64,000 nucleotides of DNA from Sipunculus nudus. Lineage: Eukaryota; Annelida; Sipuncula; Golfingiida; Sipunculidae. Where the stretch lies: assembly GCA_026874595.1 (NCBI GenBank), contig CM049314.1, positions 69,830,300 through 69,894,299 on the forward strand, in the 5' to 3' direction. A model generated the notes under the pieces. It had not been told where the DNA came from and did not search any database. It worked only from the letters and a program-made list of their open reading frames with translations. Every line of letters starts with the position of its first letter. Position 1 is the first letter of the stretch. Positions 1-10,874 of this stretch are shown here, piece after piece. The translations under genes were made by a program, and so were the position numbers.

Positions 1-1919
1 CCACGCGTTTCCTATAATAAGTGGCACACTTACGGTAACCTTTCAAATCCAGCCGTACCGCACACATCCCATGACAGCTGGTCGGCCATATTCGGATATA
101 ACGCGCTTTCAGTCCTCCCATCTCATATAGTTTTCCGCTAAAGCTTGAATAGTAGTTGCAGCCAGCCAGTGTCTTCAAACAACGAATTGTTGTATAACTT
201 TACTTTTGAATTCATTATACTCCACTATCCACCACGACCAAACATTACTGACAGTCTATACTGCATGTTGATTACAGTGAATGATATATATTGTAGATTT
301 TACCTCTACAAGGTCAAGGAAGGTACGTTTTCATCCCCGTTCGTGTGTGTGTTTGTGTGTTTGTTCAAAAGGTAACCCATGCAGTAATTAATGGCATCTC
401 ATGAATTTTTCATTTTTTGAATGGGCCAATGAAAAATCGATTAGCATTTGGTGTGGATCCGGCACATAATCTAGATTCAGAAACGTCATCAAGAAATATT
501 CACAAATGTACAGTCATTTATGCACGGATGAACCTGGGAATATGAGCCGAATAAGTGAATGCAAGCCGGTATTGAATCCTAAAGTAGGAACCCCTACATG
601 GCTTGCCTTATTTACATTGAAGATTTATAGTTTTTATCTGTGATAAGCCCAATGAATCGAAGTACACTGACATGAAACACTATTTGGTATGCAGTGCATG
701 CAATTCATCAACTGCAATGTGATGAAATACTGATTTAGTGACAAAAATACCCCTCCATATTGTAACATATGTGTTAATAATGTGATTGAAAATTGCTCAG
801 AATATCCTAAAAAGAGACTTCTCATTGACTACCTGTCATTGTTAAAGTTGGTCTATTCTTACATCTGTTTACTAAAGATAATCCCTTTAATCCCTTAAAC
901 CTATTATAAAGAAAAGGCTAAGAAACACCAACCAACGATAGACAGGCTGATCGTTTTGCTTTTGTCCACGTGCAGGGATCATTAACACCTCGCTCAATGG
1001 AAATATGTTTCTGCCATCTTTCATGCCATACTACAATCACACTACATGCAAAAAAGACCTGATTGTTTTCAATAGTAAATTAAAGACTGTTACATCAGAA
1101 ATACGATTGTGCAGTGAAAACAAAATAAGGAAAATATAGGATATGGGGGCTTAAATGCCTGAAAGTAAAAGATAATATAGACCATTTTGTATCGGTAAAA
1201 TAAGAAGTCGGTGTAACATCATATGTCAAATATTTCGTTCTTTTGTGTCATGTCTGTTCCTACCTAACCTATATCAGCTACTAATGCGGGAAATTTTGAG
1301 GTGTCATATTTCGGATTGGTACAAAATGAAAAACGCCTATCCGTGCGCGTGCGCGTCTTTCTGAGACAGGAGGAAAGGCATTATTACAACCCCTGACGTG
1401 CTTATAACATAATTCTACCATGTTGAACAGAGACCTCTGGCAGCAAGTCTTCTTTCAATAAAAAAACAACCAGTCACCTTCATTTACATAGTATTTTCAG
1501 TGCGTCACCGAATGCCCCATGTTTTGTAGATATAAAATGCCATTTATCCGTCAAAGTAGCATTATAACAAGCAAATTCAAGGAATGTATGTCCTCCGCTT
1601 CCGCCTTCAAGTCCGGAATGGTTTTAAAGTGTGTAGTGACTAAGTCTAAATACTTTAACCACGCCTAAATGATGGCAGCACCTGGCAGTAACTGCAAAAA
1701 GTTCAAGTATTTAATTCAACCGCTGGCGACGTATGTTGGTGATTATTGAAACTAAATGTACTGATTCATCATATAAAAAATTAAATATCATTTTGTATTA
1801 TTATCTTGTGAGACAGACACTCAAAAACCAATCCCCAACAAGGTAAGCATGAAAGCAATCACCGACCCAAATTTGAATGGAATCGGATAAAATTTAGGAA
1901 AAATATCTCACGGAAACGA
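1..1919. other. Gene-free AT-rich sequence
   Basis: No open frame here has an ATG, exon-like borders or recognisable protein similarity on either strand. The stretch near 325-375 is a short GT-rich run. Nothing else was identified. Confidence 0.6.
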
Positions 1920-2032
1920 AATCTGACGGACGGACAGGCAGACAGACAGACAGAAGGATAGATAGAGGGACAGACAGACAAATCCAAATCAATGTCCCCC
2001 GTCCCTTCCAAGGAAGCGGGGGACAATTACTT
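1920..2032 (+). repeat. GACGGACAGACAGACA-tailed dispersed repeat with hairpin
   Basis: A run of GACGGACGGACAGGCAGACA-type tetranucleotides is followed by a GC-rich stem-loop at about 1993-2026, where TGTCCCCCG pairs with CGGGGGACA. Similar (GACG)n and GGACAAACAGAC tails occur at 46965-46992 and 57530-57560, and in inverse orientation at 42452-42474, so this is a dispersed family. It is probably a short interspersed element tail; the family name is not known to me. Confidence 0.5.
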
Positions 2033-3330
2033 TTCTCACCACAAATTAGCGGATGCTCATGGATATATATCTCGCTTTAAATTGACAAATCACAAAATGG
2101 GATTTCAATAACAAATGGCAAAATGTGATCTTCTGCGATAATGATAAGGTATCATTGACCTTTAATGAATACGATTTCTGAAAGCCCTCAGGTTGGATAA
2201 TATAGTCAAGTAACCGTGTTCTATTTTTACATTTAATTTTGACAGAATATCGTCACCTGTGGTCAATAGAATTCAAGTTTGAATCCGGCGACAGGCCGGA
2301 AAAACGCTAGACCGCAAAACCAAGCTTTCTGTCAATATGATCACATCATTCACCACAGTATACCATGCTGCAAATTATAAAATACTATGAATACATTTAA
2401 TTAAGATCCATATCATGTCATGAATATTACTTTTTCTATGATATTTCCATGACTTTGTTCTAGAAAATAAACAAAAAATCATTTTTTTTCTAGTAAGTTG
2501 CACCCCCTTACTAAGAATTGAGCGTTACTATAATATAACTTGTTTACAAACCTCATGGCCACGGAAGGTGTAAAAAGACCAGCTGATCCCGTCAAGACTG
2601 TACTGAAACCGGAAGTAAGTAATGTAGTTCCGGTGTTGTCCGTTTGTGCCGTACAGTCGAAAGTAAAACAGTTGATATGGCCGGCCTGAAATTAAAACCG
2701 CAGATCAAATCACACAGCTGAGTGCGTTTCTAATTCAGTGGGCTTCTTTCAGTGTAGAAACCCTTAACAAACAAACCCTTTGAGTTTAAAGGAAAATTAT
2801 TCAAATAAGGATTAAAGGGAACCTCGATATACCTAGCCTCAAATGAACAAAATCAGTGGATTTATATAAACTACAGAAAAACGCAATAAATTTCGTCTTT
2901 TTTACACGCGTATTAGAGTCTATTTTGCCATGTTTCGTATATTAATTTTTCTATGGGGAATAACCCACATCATTTGTAATTATAAAAAAGGGGAAAAACT
3001 ATAATTTTATAATATGTGGAAGAGAATACCACGTGACCATGACGTAATCCACTTGAACTTAATGAATGAAGTGAACACGAAGCATACCGAGATCTATTTC
3101 TAAGTAAGGATTCCTGACTCCGCCTCCGACTTGCCAGGCGGCGCCACTGTTCTTCCTGGCTTTGTGCGGAAGATATTCCGAAAATGACGTAGAGGCGGAA
3201 AAGGACTGGTCTGGAAACAAAGTCCGGTCCTCCAGACCTAAGTTCGGAGTCTCACAGTTGCTCAGCTCTGAAAAAAAATGTGGGTTTATCATGTTCGTCA
3301 TCAGTATGAGAGAAAAACTAATAAAGTTAT
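2033..3330. other. Gene-free sequence
   Basis: AT-rich with a few GC-richer patches near 2560-2700 and 3110-3240. The overlapping open frames at 3059-3404 on both strands have no recognisable domain and no supporting splice or start context. Confidence 0.5.
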
Positions 3331-3681
3331 CATTCCATATGGGCATATGTGTTACATATGCGTATGCAGCTAGGAATCGAACACATCATATTCTCTCGGA
3401 GTGAATCCGTATATGCGAGCAATATGTTTACGTGTATACGTATGTAATACAGCATGAACATGCATACGCATGGTAATGGACGGGAAAATAACAAATTCTA
3501 ACATCAGTGATGGGGCATTTCTCTAGCAGATGACCTGTCTACATGTATTGCTCTATACTATATACCAAGGTTTGTTGCAAACGTATTTGTATACGAATAA
3601 CATTGATGGAATGACCCGCGTTTTCTAGCTGCATTATCCACACTGCATACATATACGTGCCGCATACGCATGTATGGAATG
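3331..3681. mobile_element. Candidate MITE with CATTCCATA terminal inverted repeats
   Basis: The left end at 3331 (CATTCCATATGGGCATATG) and the reverse complement of the right end at 3681 (CATTCCATACATGCGTATG) match. Similarity continues inward to GCAGCTAG, at about 3367-3374 on the left and 3630-3636 on the right. The interior is rich in TACGTATAC/GCATACGCATG. Flanks share TTA (3327-3329 and 3682-3684), which would suit a PIF/Harbinger-type 3-bp target duplication, but the alignment is off by one base on the left. There is no coding capacity, so it would be non-autonomous. Confidence 0.4.
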
Positions 3682-4572
3682 TTAGCTTTTTGTGACCGTG
3701 CTATTTATGAAATGAATAGGTTATTAAGAATATGATAACCACAGATACCCTCATGGTACAATAGAGGGTATGATACATTTTATGACACTTAGGTTTAGAT
3801 TCATAGACAAGGTTCTTCCTTAACATTTCCAAAGTATATTATTCCAATATTTAAAAAATAATTAAATCCACTACCGAACAGTTTGCAAATCACTCATCGA
3901 TACTGGTTAAACTGTTGATACCAATACGATAAATGACTTTATATCTTGATGTGTCGTGTCACAAAGTGGGTCTTACAGCCTTAAAGGGCCCCATTCACCT
4001 AACTTTAGATAAAGAATTTATGTTATTTCTGGCTTCCTCTGTGTATATATTAATGATCTGAGGGTAGTTCGTGTTGGCAATGAAAAGTTCTTAAAAGGCC
4101 TTCTTGAAGGTTGTATGAACTTGTTTATCAGCAGCATTTTTGCAAAAATAGCAATATTGACAAACAGGAAAACATGTAACCAATGGTGGTAGGTTGCATA
4201 TATGCGGCGGTAGAAAGATCACTTTTTATAAAACGCCATTTGCAAAGCTCTGGCTTTTCTGACTTGCTGTCAGATGACCTTATTGAAATGCTTTGATTAT
4301 TATGGCGGGACCCCACATATTATGAACATGTTGATATAAACAAAACAGTCAGTCTCTGCGGTGATATCCACGTTCTTTTGCCTATTTTTTATAAAAGCTC
4401 CAAAGGATTACCTTTAGTTCATAAAGGTCAGATAGGTGATCCGGCCCCTTTAAGATATCCCTCATAACTAGGCTCAACTAATGTCTGGATATAAAAATGA
4501 GACTGAGCCCGCTCACATCTACGACATCTACAATCATCCGGGGTGAGTGCCTGATATTTGCACATAAGTACA
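3682..4572. other. Gene-free sequence downstream of the trefoil gene
   Basis: AT-rich. An open frame on the minus strand at 4428-4628 contains a DCRCRRCE cysteine cluster but has no convincing start or homology. It may be an out-of-frame shadow of the tentative terminal trefoil exon. Confidence 0.4.
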
Positions 4573-4676
4573 TCACATGGCTGTTGAAGGGGCTGACGGC
4601 TTTTTCTTTTCAATACTTGAGCCATCACAAGTGAAATTTCCCCCTAAGTAAGCAGCAACAGGATGGCTCTGACAGA
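4573..4676 (-). CDS. Tentative terminal exon of the secreted trefoil gene
   Basis: On the minus strand an AG at 4678-4677 could act as acceptor. Joined in phase 1 to the trefoil exon, it would encode 34 residues starting VCQSHPVAAYLGG and ending in a lysine/serine/proline-rich tail before TGA (4575-4573). The intron would be 253 bp and contain the (AT)n tract. The polypyrimidine run before this AG is weak and interrupted by another AG at CCTAG. No domain is recognised. The phase match and early stop are the only support, so the true 3' end may lie elsewhere. Confidence 0.25.
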
Positions 4677-4704
4677 CTATGGTGCTAGGAAATTTGGTTA
4701 AGGT

Positions 4705-4707
<3 letters not shown>

Positions 4708-4761
<54 letters not shown>
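4708..4761. repeat. (AT)n microsatellite
   Basis: About 27 uninterrupted TA dinucleotides. It sits inside the proposed second intron of the trefoil gene. Confidence 0.95.
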
Positions 4762-4763
<2 letters not shown>

Positions 4764-4929
4764 TGACCAACGGCTATGGTCATTTACTTTTATTAAGGAC
4801 CGTCTTTTGGAACCAACATGTATAAACGTGTGTATAAACCGCGAAACGTGCAGTATGTTGTAAAGTTTTATTAGTTATATGTTGACTCAGACTTAATTTG
4901 TAGTAATGGATAAAAAAAAATGCACCTAC

Positions 4930-5097
4930 CCATGGCAAAACATTTTATGCCCTCATACACACCATCGGCGTCATAGCAACAACCATGTGACTCACACTCC
5001 CCCTCATCAAGATCTGGTTTCTGAGTAACACATGGCGTCCTGCCGTATTCTGGCATCATTGAGCATGCGCACCAGTCTGCCGACCTCCCTGTACATC
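4930..5097 (-). CDS. Trefoil (P-type) domain exon of a secreted protein
   Basis: The exon is bounded on the minus strand by a good acceptor (TTATTTCTTCTAG just before 5097) and a donor (GTAGGTG starting at 4929). It is 168 nt long and symmetrical (phase 1-1). Translated in the phase set by the signal-peptide exon it gives 55 full codons with the P-type trefoil pattern: C36, C47, C59, C64, C65 and C77 of the precursor, spaced 10, 11, 4, 0 and 11 residues. It has the conserved Arg three residues before C47 and the signature CESHGCCYD. Trefoil domains are compact, protease-resistant three-disulphide folds of secreted and mucosal proteins, often lectin-like. Two extra cysteines (C26, C34) precede the domain and could form another disulphide. 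The exon alone holds the complete domain. Ligand and role are not inferable. Confidence 0.82.
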
Positions 5098-5941
5098 CTA
5101 GAAGAAATAACCAATGATATAATTAATACATACGTAACATAGCAGTTATCAGATCGAAAACGATTGAGCTGCATTTACGCTCTATTTTTAACAATTTATA
5201 TACTGAATTATACCGTCTGTGACAGGGGGCAGTATATCAGATTTCATTTTCTCTCTTCGAAATACGACACTGATTGCAGTATATTGAATTAATTCCGTTT
5301 ATAAAGGCACATCCCACATAGATTTTGCAGATGGTCCCACATTCACGATCTGGTCGGACTAATCGTAGGTAGTCGTGAGGGAAGCTCGTTGATATCGCCT
5401 TCTATGACACCGCCACGATGCTGTTACGATTAAGTACAATGGCTCCACGCCCTGTGACGACTAATGCTGATTGTTACTTTTTAAACTCTGTAAGTTGACT
5501 CTGAGATGGATGTCTTGTCCTACATGGTGACTCATGAGTATGAAAAAAATGAAACATTATAGTTCAACGGAAAGTAATTTTCGTTATGGCGAAGCTTTAG
5601 CTTGTCATTATTGAGAAAGAAAACTTAACCGAATGCCTGATTAATAAAATATGTGATAGGCCTACACTTTTAATGAACATGTATTGTCCAAGTTTATTAT
5701 TCTTTCTTAAATATAAAGAATATGTGTGGACGTTTCATTATCCCTAATTGGAGAGAGGTTTTAAAGATTCAAGAAGCCTGGTACCCCGCTTTGCTTTCAG
5801 ACGCTCTGCTCATTTCATGATTCGCCGAGCGTGTCCAACGTAAATTGATTGGGGACAAGTCTAAGATCTAAGTTCAACAAACCGAATACGACGAGATCCC
5901 CCTAGAGACACCACGGGGTCATTAATAGGACTACAACGTAC
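5098..5941 (-). other. Intron 1 of the secreted trefoil gene
   Basis: An 844-bp intron read on the minus strand, starting GTACGTTG at 5941 and ending TTCTTCTAG at 5098. The 1-nt overhang left by the first coding exon is completed exactly by the first two bases of the trefoil exon. No other feature was seen inside. Confidence 0.7.
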
Positions 5942-6014
5942 CTTGCAATGAAAGACATGCTACCACAAGGAGGAGGGGAGCCACGTGCACACGAAGATCA
6001 GTCCTACTTTTCAT
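5942..6014 (-). CDS. First coding exon: signal peptide of the trefoil protein
   Basis: ATG at 6014-6012 opens a 24-codon exon that ends CAAG before GTACGT. The product begins MKSRTDLRVHVAPLLLVVAC, a textbook secretion signal: a basic N-terminus, the hydrophobic core VAPLLLVVACLSL, then a likely cleavage site near the exon border. The exon ends in phase 1 and fits the trefoil exon at 5097-4930 without adjustment. Together the two exons encode at least 80 residues of a small secreted trefoil protein. A clean acceptor (TCTCTTGTTTTGCAG) ends at 6101, so 6100-6015 is probably the 5'UTR part of the same exon, and the promoter should lie further up on the minus strand. The start was chosen because it is the only in-frame ATG giving a signal peptide. 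Confidence 0.75.
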
Positions 6015-6224
6015 CGTTGAGATCGTGGGATTCTTGCCGGTAGCTGATCGCATTTCGACCAGGACGTTGGTCTCTGGTCTTCACCGGCTGTAAAGTCCTC
6101 CTGCAAAACAAGAGATAATTCATTTTATAATGAAAGTATTTTTATTTTGTTGTTTGTTCGTGCATGTATATACGTTATTAAAGGATGTGACAGAACTTTA
6201 TTTCCGACTTGACTCGACATAGAA

Positions 6225-6650
6225 GGCCGTATCCGCACTACCAAATAATTCGGATCGTGAATCTTTTTACTCTATCCGCACTAGGCCACTAAACCGCATC
6301 AGTTGGTTTACTGTAGTCCGCTTGAAAGGCGGTCTACAGTAGTCCGGTTTACTTTAGTCCGGTTTACAGTAAACCGGTTTTTAGTTCGTTCAGGCAAACC
6401 CGCTTCTAGTCCGAATGAGTCGAGTTTAGGCAAACGGTCTTTATCGCTTCCCTTGATGTTGCCCCAGTATGTGGTGCGAGAGGAGTTAACGCTCAGTTCT
6501 AGGTCTGAATCGGATTACGGACCAAGTACGGGCAGCAAACTCAACTTGTGTTGTATAAACCGGTTTACGCCTTTTAAAAGCAAACTTCGAGGCTAAGGTT
6601 AACCGGTTTAGTTTAATCCGGTTTAGATACGAACCAAGTGCGGATATGCC
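6225..6650. mobile_element. Candidate MITE with GTATCCGCACT-type inverted ends
   Basis: The left end (GGCCGTATCCGCACTA, about 6225-6240) and the right end read in reverse complement (GGGCATATCCGCACTTGG, from 6650) match over about 14 of 17 bases. The interior is built from many diverged CCGGTTTA/TAAACCGG words, giving internal secondary structure. I found no clear target-site duplication. The long plus-strand frame through 6303-6596 follows the repeat words and is not a gene. Confidence 0.4.
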
Positions 6651-7535
6651 CTGGGTCCGAGTCCTGGAACATCGAACCCAAGTCCGAAAAGGTGCACTCC
6701 AGTCCTATATCACTGCTCGTGTTGGTCAAGTTTTTTTTATTGCATGGCCCTGTCATAGTCTCGTAACCTGCCCTCTTGGTCTTTGTCCCGGATCGTCCGG
6801 TCTCTACTGCAGCACTGATATTTATTCCAAACGGATGACTCCAGACTTGTTTCAAAGCAGATATATTAGGTGCATGGCAAAAAATATAAAACTGTCAAAT
6901 CAGGTATATATTTTTTTTAGTTTTCAATATCATTTAGTTTAAACATGATGTTAACAGTTTTATATGTACATGTAGATAAAGCAAAATTTTACTACCCGGC
7001 ACCGAACCTTTTATAGCGAATGATTTCATTATATTTTCGGTTAATGGTGTAAAATCCAGCACTACCCTCACTGACTGTCACAGATCGATGCTACGACATG
7101 AAAATGCATTTAGAAAATGATTAAAAAGTGATTAACAACATGCATTTTACTTTACATTTTACAGATTCTTATTTGCGATTTATATCGATTTTAACATACT
7201 TGTATTGTATTTCGCTAGGGTTTTCTATTCGCGTTTTTGCCACACCGTAACCTACACTTTGTAATATTGGGTCCATATTTTTCATATGCGTCTACAATCA
7301 CGGGGACCTCGGAGACCATTCTTGTTAAGTATTGATAGATAATATAAAATATTAATTAATATATTTTTTTCTGCAATATCAGTCCTTGATTTATGGATAA
7401 GATATTTTAATATTTTATATATATCTTTATATTTTAATACATTTTTGTTATATATATTTTATCATATAATATAAATATATATATAATGTAAATATATAAA
7501 CATATATATATAAACATTATATATTATATATATAT

Positions 7536-7536
<1 letters not shown>
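6651..7536. other. Gene-free AT-rich sequence
   Basis: No supported coding or RNA feature. From about 7330 to 7536 it becomes extremely AT-rich with interrupted TATATAAA words grading into the microsatellite that follows. Confidence 0.55.

Positions 7537-7582
<46 letters not shown>
7537..7582. repeat. (AT)n microsatellite
   Basis: Uninterrupted AT dinucleotides after about 100 bp of imperfect TA-rich sequence. Confidence 0.9.
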
Positions 7583-7586
<4 letters not shown>

Positions 7587-9036
7587 AGCACGAATATTCT
7601 TATAAATATGCCGGGCTTCTGATTTACGAAACACTCGCGTTAAAATGGTAGACACTAACTTTATTCACGTCTCAATGTACAGATATACGAGTACTTTATG
7701 TAAGGATAATCAAAGCACATACAGAATAAAGAATAAAGTTCCATTGTTTCATAGTTTTTAATCAACAACCATTCTAAATAACTAAACATAACTGAGTGAA
7801 CAAAGAGCTGGGAACCAGTTTTGAAAAGGGATAATTTGACGAATTTGATAAATATTTTAAATTTACTGTGTTTTATGTAATGTGGAAAAATAAATACAGT
7901 GCAATTAATTATTTACAATATATAAAACTCGAAGTACCTCTATCTCCAGACAAGTATACGTCAATGTAAAGGCTCTTGAGTACGAACGTCTTCCTCGGCA
8001 AAAGACGAATGCAGTTTTCAATTAGATACTTCCCAATATATGAAGCCAAAACATAATTACTTGTAATTCGACGACCGGGGCCACAAACGGTCAAGCTCAA
8101 TTGTATAACTTACAGTTCGTAAGTGACAATGTGTTAGAGATTACGTTTTCTTGTTAGAACAGTTCTGTTTATCTCGTTACCATGACAATACGTGCCTCCC
8201 CGGTGTTAAGGATTGAATTCCTTGAGTATAAGGTTATTTCAATTAGTCACAGGAAAGGACCGTGATTATTATTCTAACGGTCAAATACAGATAACATCTG
8301 AGGGTTCCCACTGTATACTTTACAGACAAAGTCACCGGATGTGGTCGGGTCAATACTGTTCAATGCTTTCCCAACCCCCATCGTCTAGCTTCAAGGCACT
8401 TTCCAATAGGTTAATTATCTACCATTAATACAATACTCTAAAGTATCCTAAAATAGTTTGATAATTCTATTAATTTACAATGAATAAATGATGATATTAC
8501 TGATTACTCTATAAAGGATTTTTACTTTAAAATAATTAATAAAAATAATAATTTTGGATCTTTGGTTGTGTTATGGGTAGGGCCCCGACGTTTGAAAACT
8601 TAACCAAATTGCGAACAAGGGGGTTTTGAATATTGAAAATCATGATAATTATGACCATCCTTACAAGACATTTTAGGCAAGATGTTGTCAGGGAGTTCGC
8701 GGGTATGGTGAACAGTAGGTCCGATTGTCACTGTTAGAGTCTGCATAGCCAGGGACATGGGCCTTTTTTGCTTAGTAAATGAGAGGGTCAATCCGTAGCA
8801 GTGCCGACAGAAGACAGAAAGGGCACCTGCTCACCACCCCCCCCCCCTCCCGCCCCATAAAGACAGAAATGCCTGGAGGACAAAACCTCTCCGTGAATAT
8901 CATAATTTCTTCATTCTCGCCACCCAATTTGAAGCATGTCTTTTCATGATAAGAACATTATTTTTACTCAATTTATAGAACTTTAATTGTCATAAATTAC
9001 CTGTTCTTTAAACATTCATTATTACAGGTGCTCTTC
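7583..9036. other. Gene-free sequence
   Basis: Contains a poly-C run at about 8840-8848 and a minus-strand open stretch at 7930-8100 ending at a good-looking donor (GAG|GTACTTC). That stretch has no recognisable domain, so I do not call it an exon. Confidence 0.45.
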
Positions 9037-9040
9037 TTAT

Positions 9041-9577
9041 TGTGTGACACGGGCGTAACTCGTGTTGTGACACCCTCGCCGGGACGTTTGTTACATTCGC
9101 AGTTTAATCCGTACTGGTTGAACTCTTGTTGTCATGCTAGCCTTGCGCTTTCTCGCCTGGTCGTGAGTCACGTGTGGAACCTGGTATGTAGAGACACGCA
9201 CAGCGGTGTTCTTCTAGATGGTTCCTGTAGCGCGTGTTTACTGTGTTGTGTAATATCTTTTAGACTGTTCGAGATGTGGAAAATTATCGACTTGGGGTAA
9301 AGAGTATATAAAGGGGCTGTGTTATAGAGTGGAGTGAGAGAGCAGCAGAGAAGATTTCCAGCGGACGCAGTAACGTGTGTGTCAGCTTCTGGGACCTTAT
9401 CCGTCGAGTGCGGCAATTATTGATTTTCTTAAGACTTTCTCCTGGATTTTGTTCATTTGAACTTCAGTTTACTTTCTGGATTGTTACAAGAGCTTTACAC
9501 TGGACTGTCATTCTCCGAGAGTATACATTTAAAGAACTTATCGTTGTGACGGTGGTGGTATCCAGGTACTGTGCACA
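9041..9577 (+). mobile_element. Likely solo LTR of a retrotransposon (537 bp)
   Basis: The segment begins TGTGTGACACGGG and ends GTACTGTGCACA, giving TGTG...CACA inverted termini. It is flanked on both sides by TTAT (9037-9040 and 9578-9581), as expected for a 4-bp target duplication. Inside, TATATAAAGGGGC at 9305-9317 is a strong core promoter, with a purine-rich predicted start region (GAGAGAGCAGCAGAGAAG) about 30 bp on. That matches a U3-R-U5 layout of roughly 290 and 245 bp. GC content is above the surroundings. No gag/pol or second LTR lies within the expected distance, so it would be a recombination-derived solo LTR. Alternatively this is a host promoter with first exon, since GTATCCAG|GTACTG at 9565 resembles a donor. 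Confidence 0.5.
9305..9317 (+). promoter_or_regulatory. TATA box core promoter inside the LTR-like segment
   Basis: TATATAAAGGGGC is a near-ideal TATA element followed by G/C-rich sequence, with a plausible start about 30 bp downstream. It sets the plus orientation of the LTR-like segment. Confidence 0.5.
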
Positions 9578-9581
9578 TTAT

Positions 9582-10383
9582 TTTTCTGTGTGATTGTATT
9601 GATTTGTTGTTTTATATCAAACATAATTCATAAATATTAATATTTGACAGAATACATACTTGGCTATATATTCTTTGCTTTTGCGATGTACGCGTAATGT
9701 ATAAGGAATTTCAGTATTTTATACTACATATTATTAAACAAAACACCAAAAGGAAATAAATTGTGACGTTGCCAAGTGATAGGTTTGTCCAGGACAGGTC
9801 TGAATAACCGGCTGAACCCACTATCATCACATGGAGAGGACGACATGGTACGAGACTAGATTTTTTGCCTCCCACTAGAGGGTATGTGTTCATCACCTTT
9901 CATATGTGTGTTTGTATGCTTGTTCATGACATAAATCACGCAATCATAAACGAAATCTCATAGATTTTTAAGATCATTTCAGGGATGGGCCAATATCGAG
10001 TCGATTAGATTTTGATGGGATCTGATTCAGAAACGTAATGAAGGAATATTTACATATGTACATTCACTGATACACGAATGAACCTGAGAATATGGGCCGA
10101 ATAAGTGAATGAAAATATGGTTTTGGGAGCTACCCACAATAAGATTCACCCACACGGATGAGGCTTGCATTCCTTAGAATGCAAATTGCTAGTTTATTGT
10201 TTGTAGATTTCATCAAAATGCTTGACGCAATAAGAGACACAGGACACCACCTTGAACATTTTCTACATGCTTGCATCGGTCCTTTATAAGGTAAAAAAAA
10301 TGCTTGTTCAAAATCCACAAAAAACCTCCCACTATAACCTGTTTATTTAAATAATATAAGCAAGACTGAAAATGCTATTTATT

Positions 10384-10386
<3 letters not shown>
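9582..10386. other. Gene-free sequence
   Basis: No supported gene. The part at about 9905-10110 resembles 350-560: both carry AACCTG(G/A)GAATATG, CCGAATAAGTGAATG and GAAACGT(C/A)AT words. This is therefore a diverged dispersed repeat of about 200 bp shared within the window. Confidence 0.5.

Positions 10387-10438
<52 letters not shown>
10387..10438. repeat. (AT)n microsatellite
   Basis: About 26 uninterrupted TA units directly upstream of the 36-bp minisatellite. Confidence 0.95.
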
Positions 10439-10440
<2 letters not shown>

Positions 10441-10469
10441 ATATGACAGGATTTGTGATACAACCTTTC

Positions 10470-10874
10470 ACGGTACCATACAATAGATGTCGTGAACCTT
10501 CACTCACGATACGATACGATAGGTGTCGTGATACTTTCTTTCACGGTTCAATTCGATAGGTGTTGTGATGCTAACTCACGGTAAGATACGATAGGTGTAG
10601 TGATACTTCAATCACGATATCATATGATAGTCGAAATGATACTTCACTCACGATACAAAACAATAGGTGTCGTGATACTTCATTCACGATACCATAAGAT
10701 AATTGTAGTAAAACTTCACTAACGATATAACAAAACCGGTTTCGTTATACTTCACCCATGATGCAACAAGAAAGTGTCGTGATACTTCACTCACGATACA
10801 ACACAACAGGTGTCGTGATACTCGAAAGATAAGATACGATAGGTGTCGTGATACTTCACTTACGTTATAATACA
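10470..10874. repeat. 36-bp minisatellite, about 11 copies, hairpin-forming unit
   Basis: Diverged tandem copies of a unit like CGATACRATACGATAGGTGT + CGTGATACTTCACTCA. Each unit contains TCGTGA...TCACGA inverted half-sites, so single units can fold. Because 36 is a multiple of three, a repeated SEVSRH-like peptide stays open on the minus strand. I treat that as a by-product of the repeat. Confidence 0.85.

Noticed and set aside
7930-8100. Possible minus-strand exon ending at GAG|GTACTTC
   Set aside because: Good donor but no acceptor, domain or phase partner that I can support.
9375-9593. 72-codon frame after the TATA box
   Set aside because: Starts with GTG and lies in the presumed R-U5 part of an LTR; no protein similarity.
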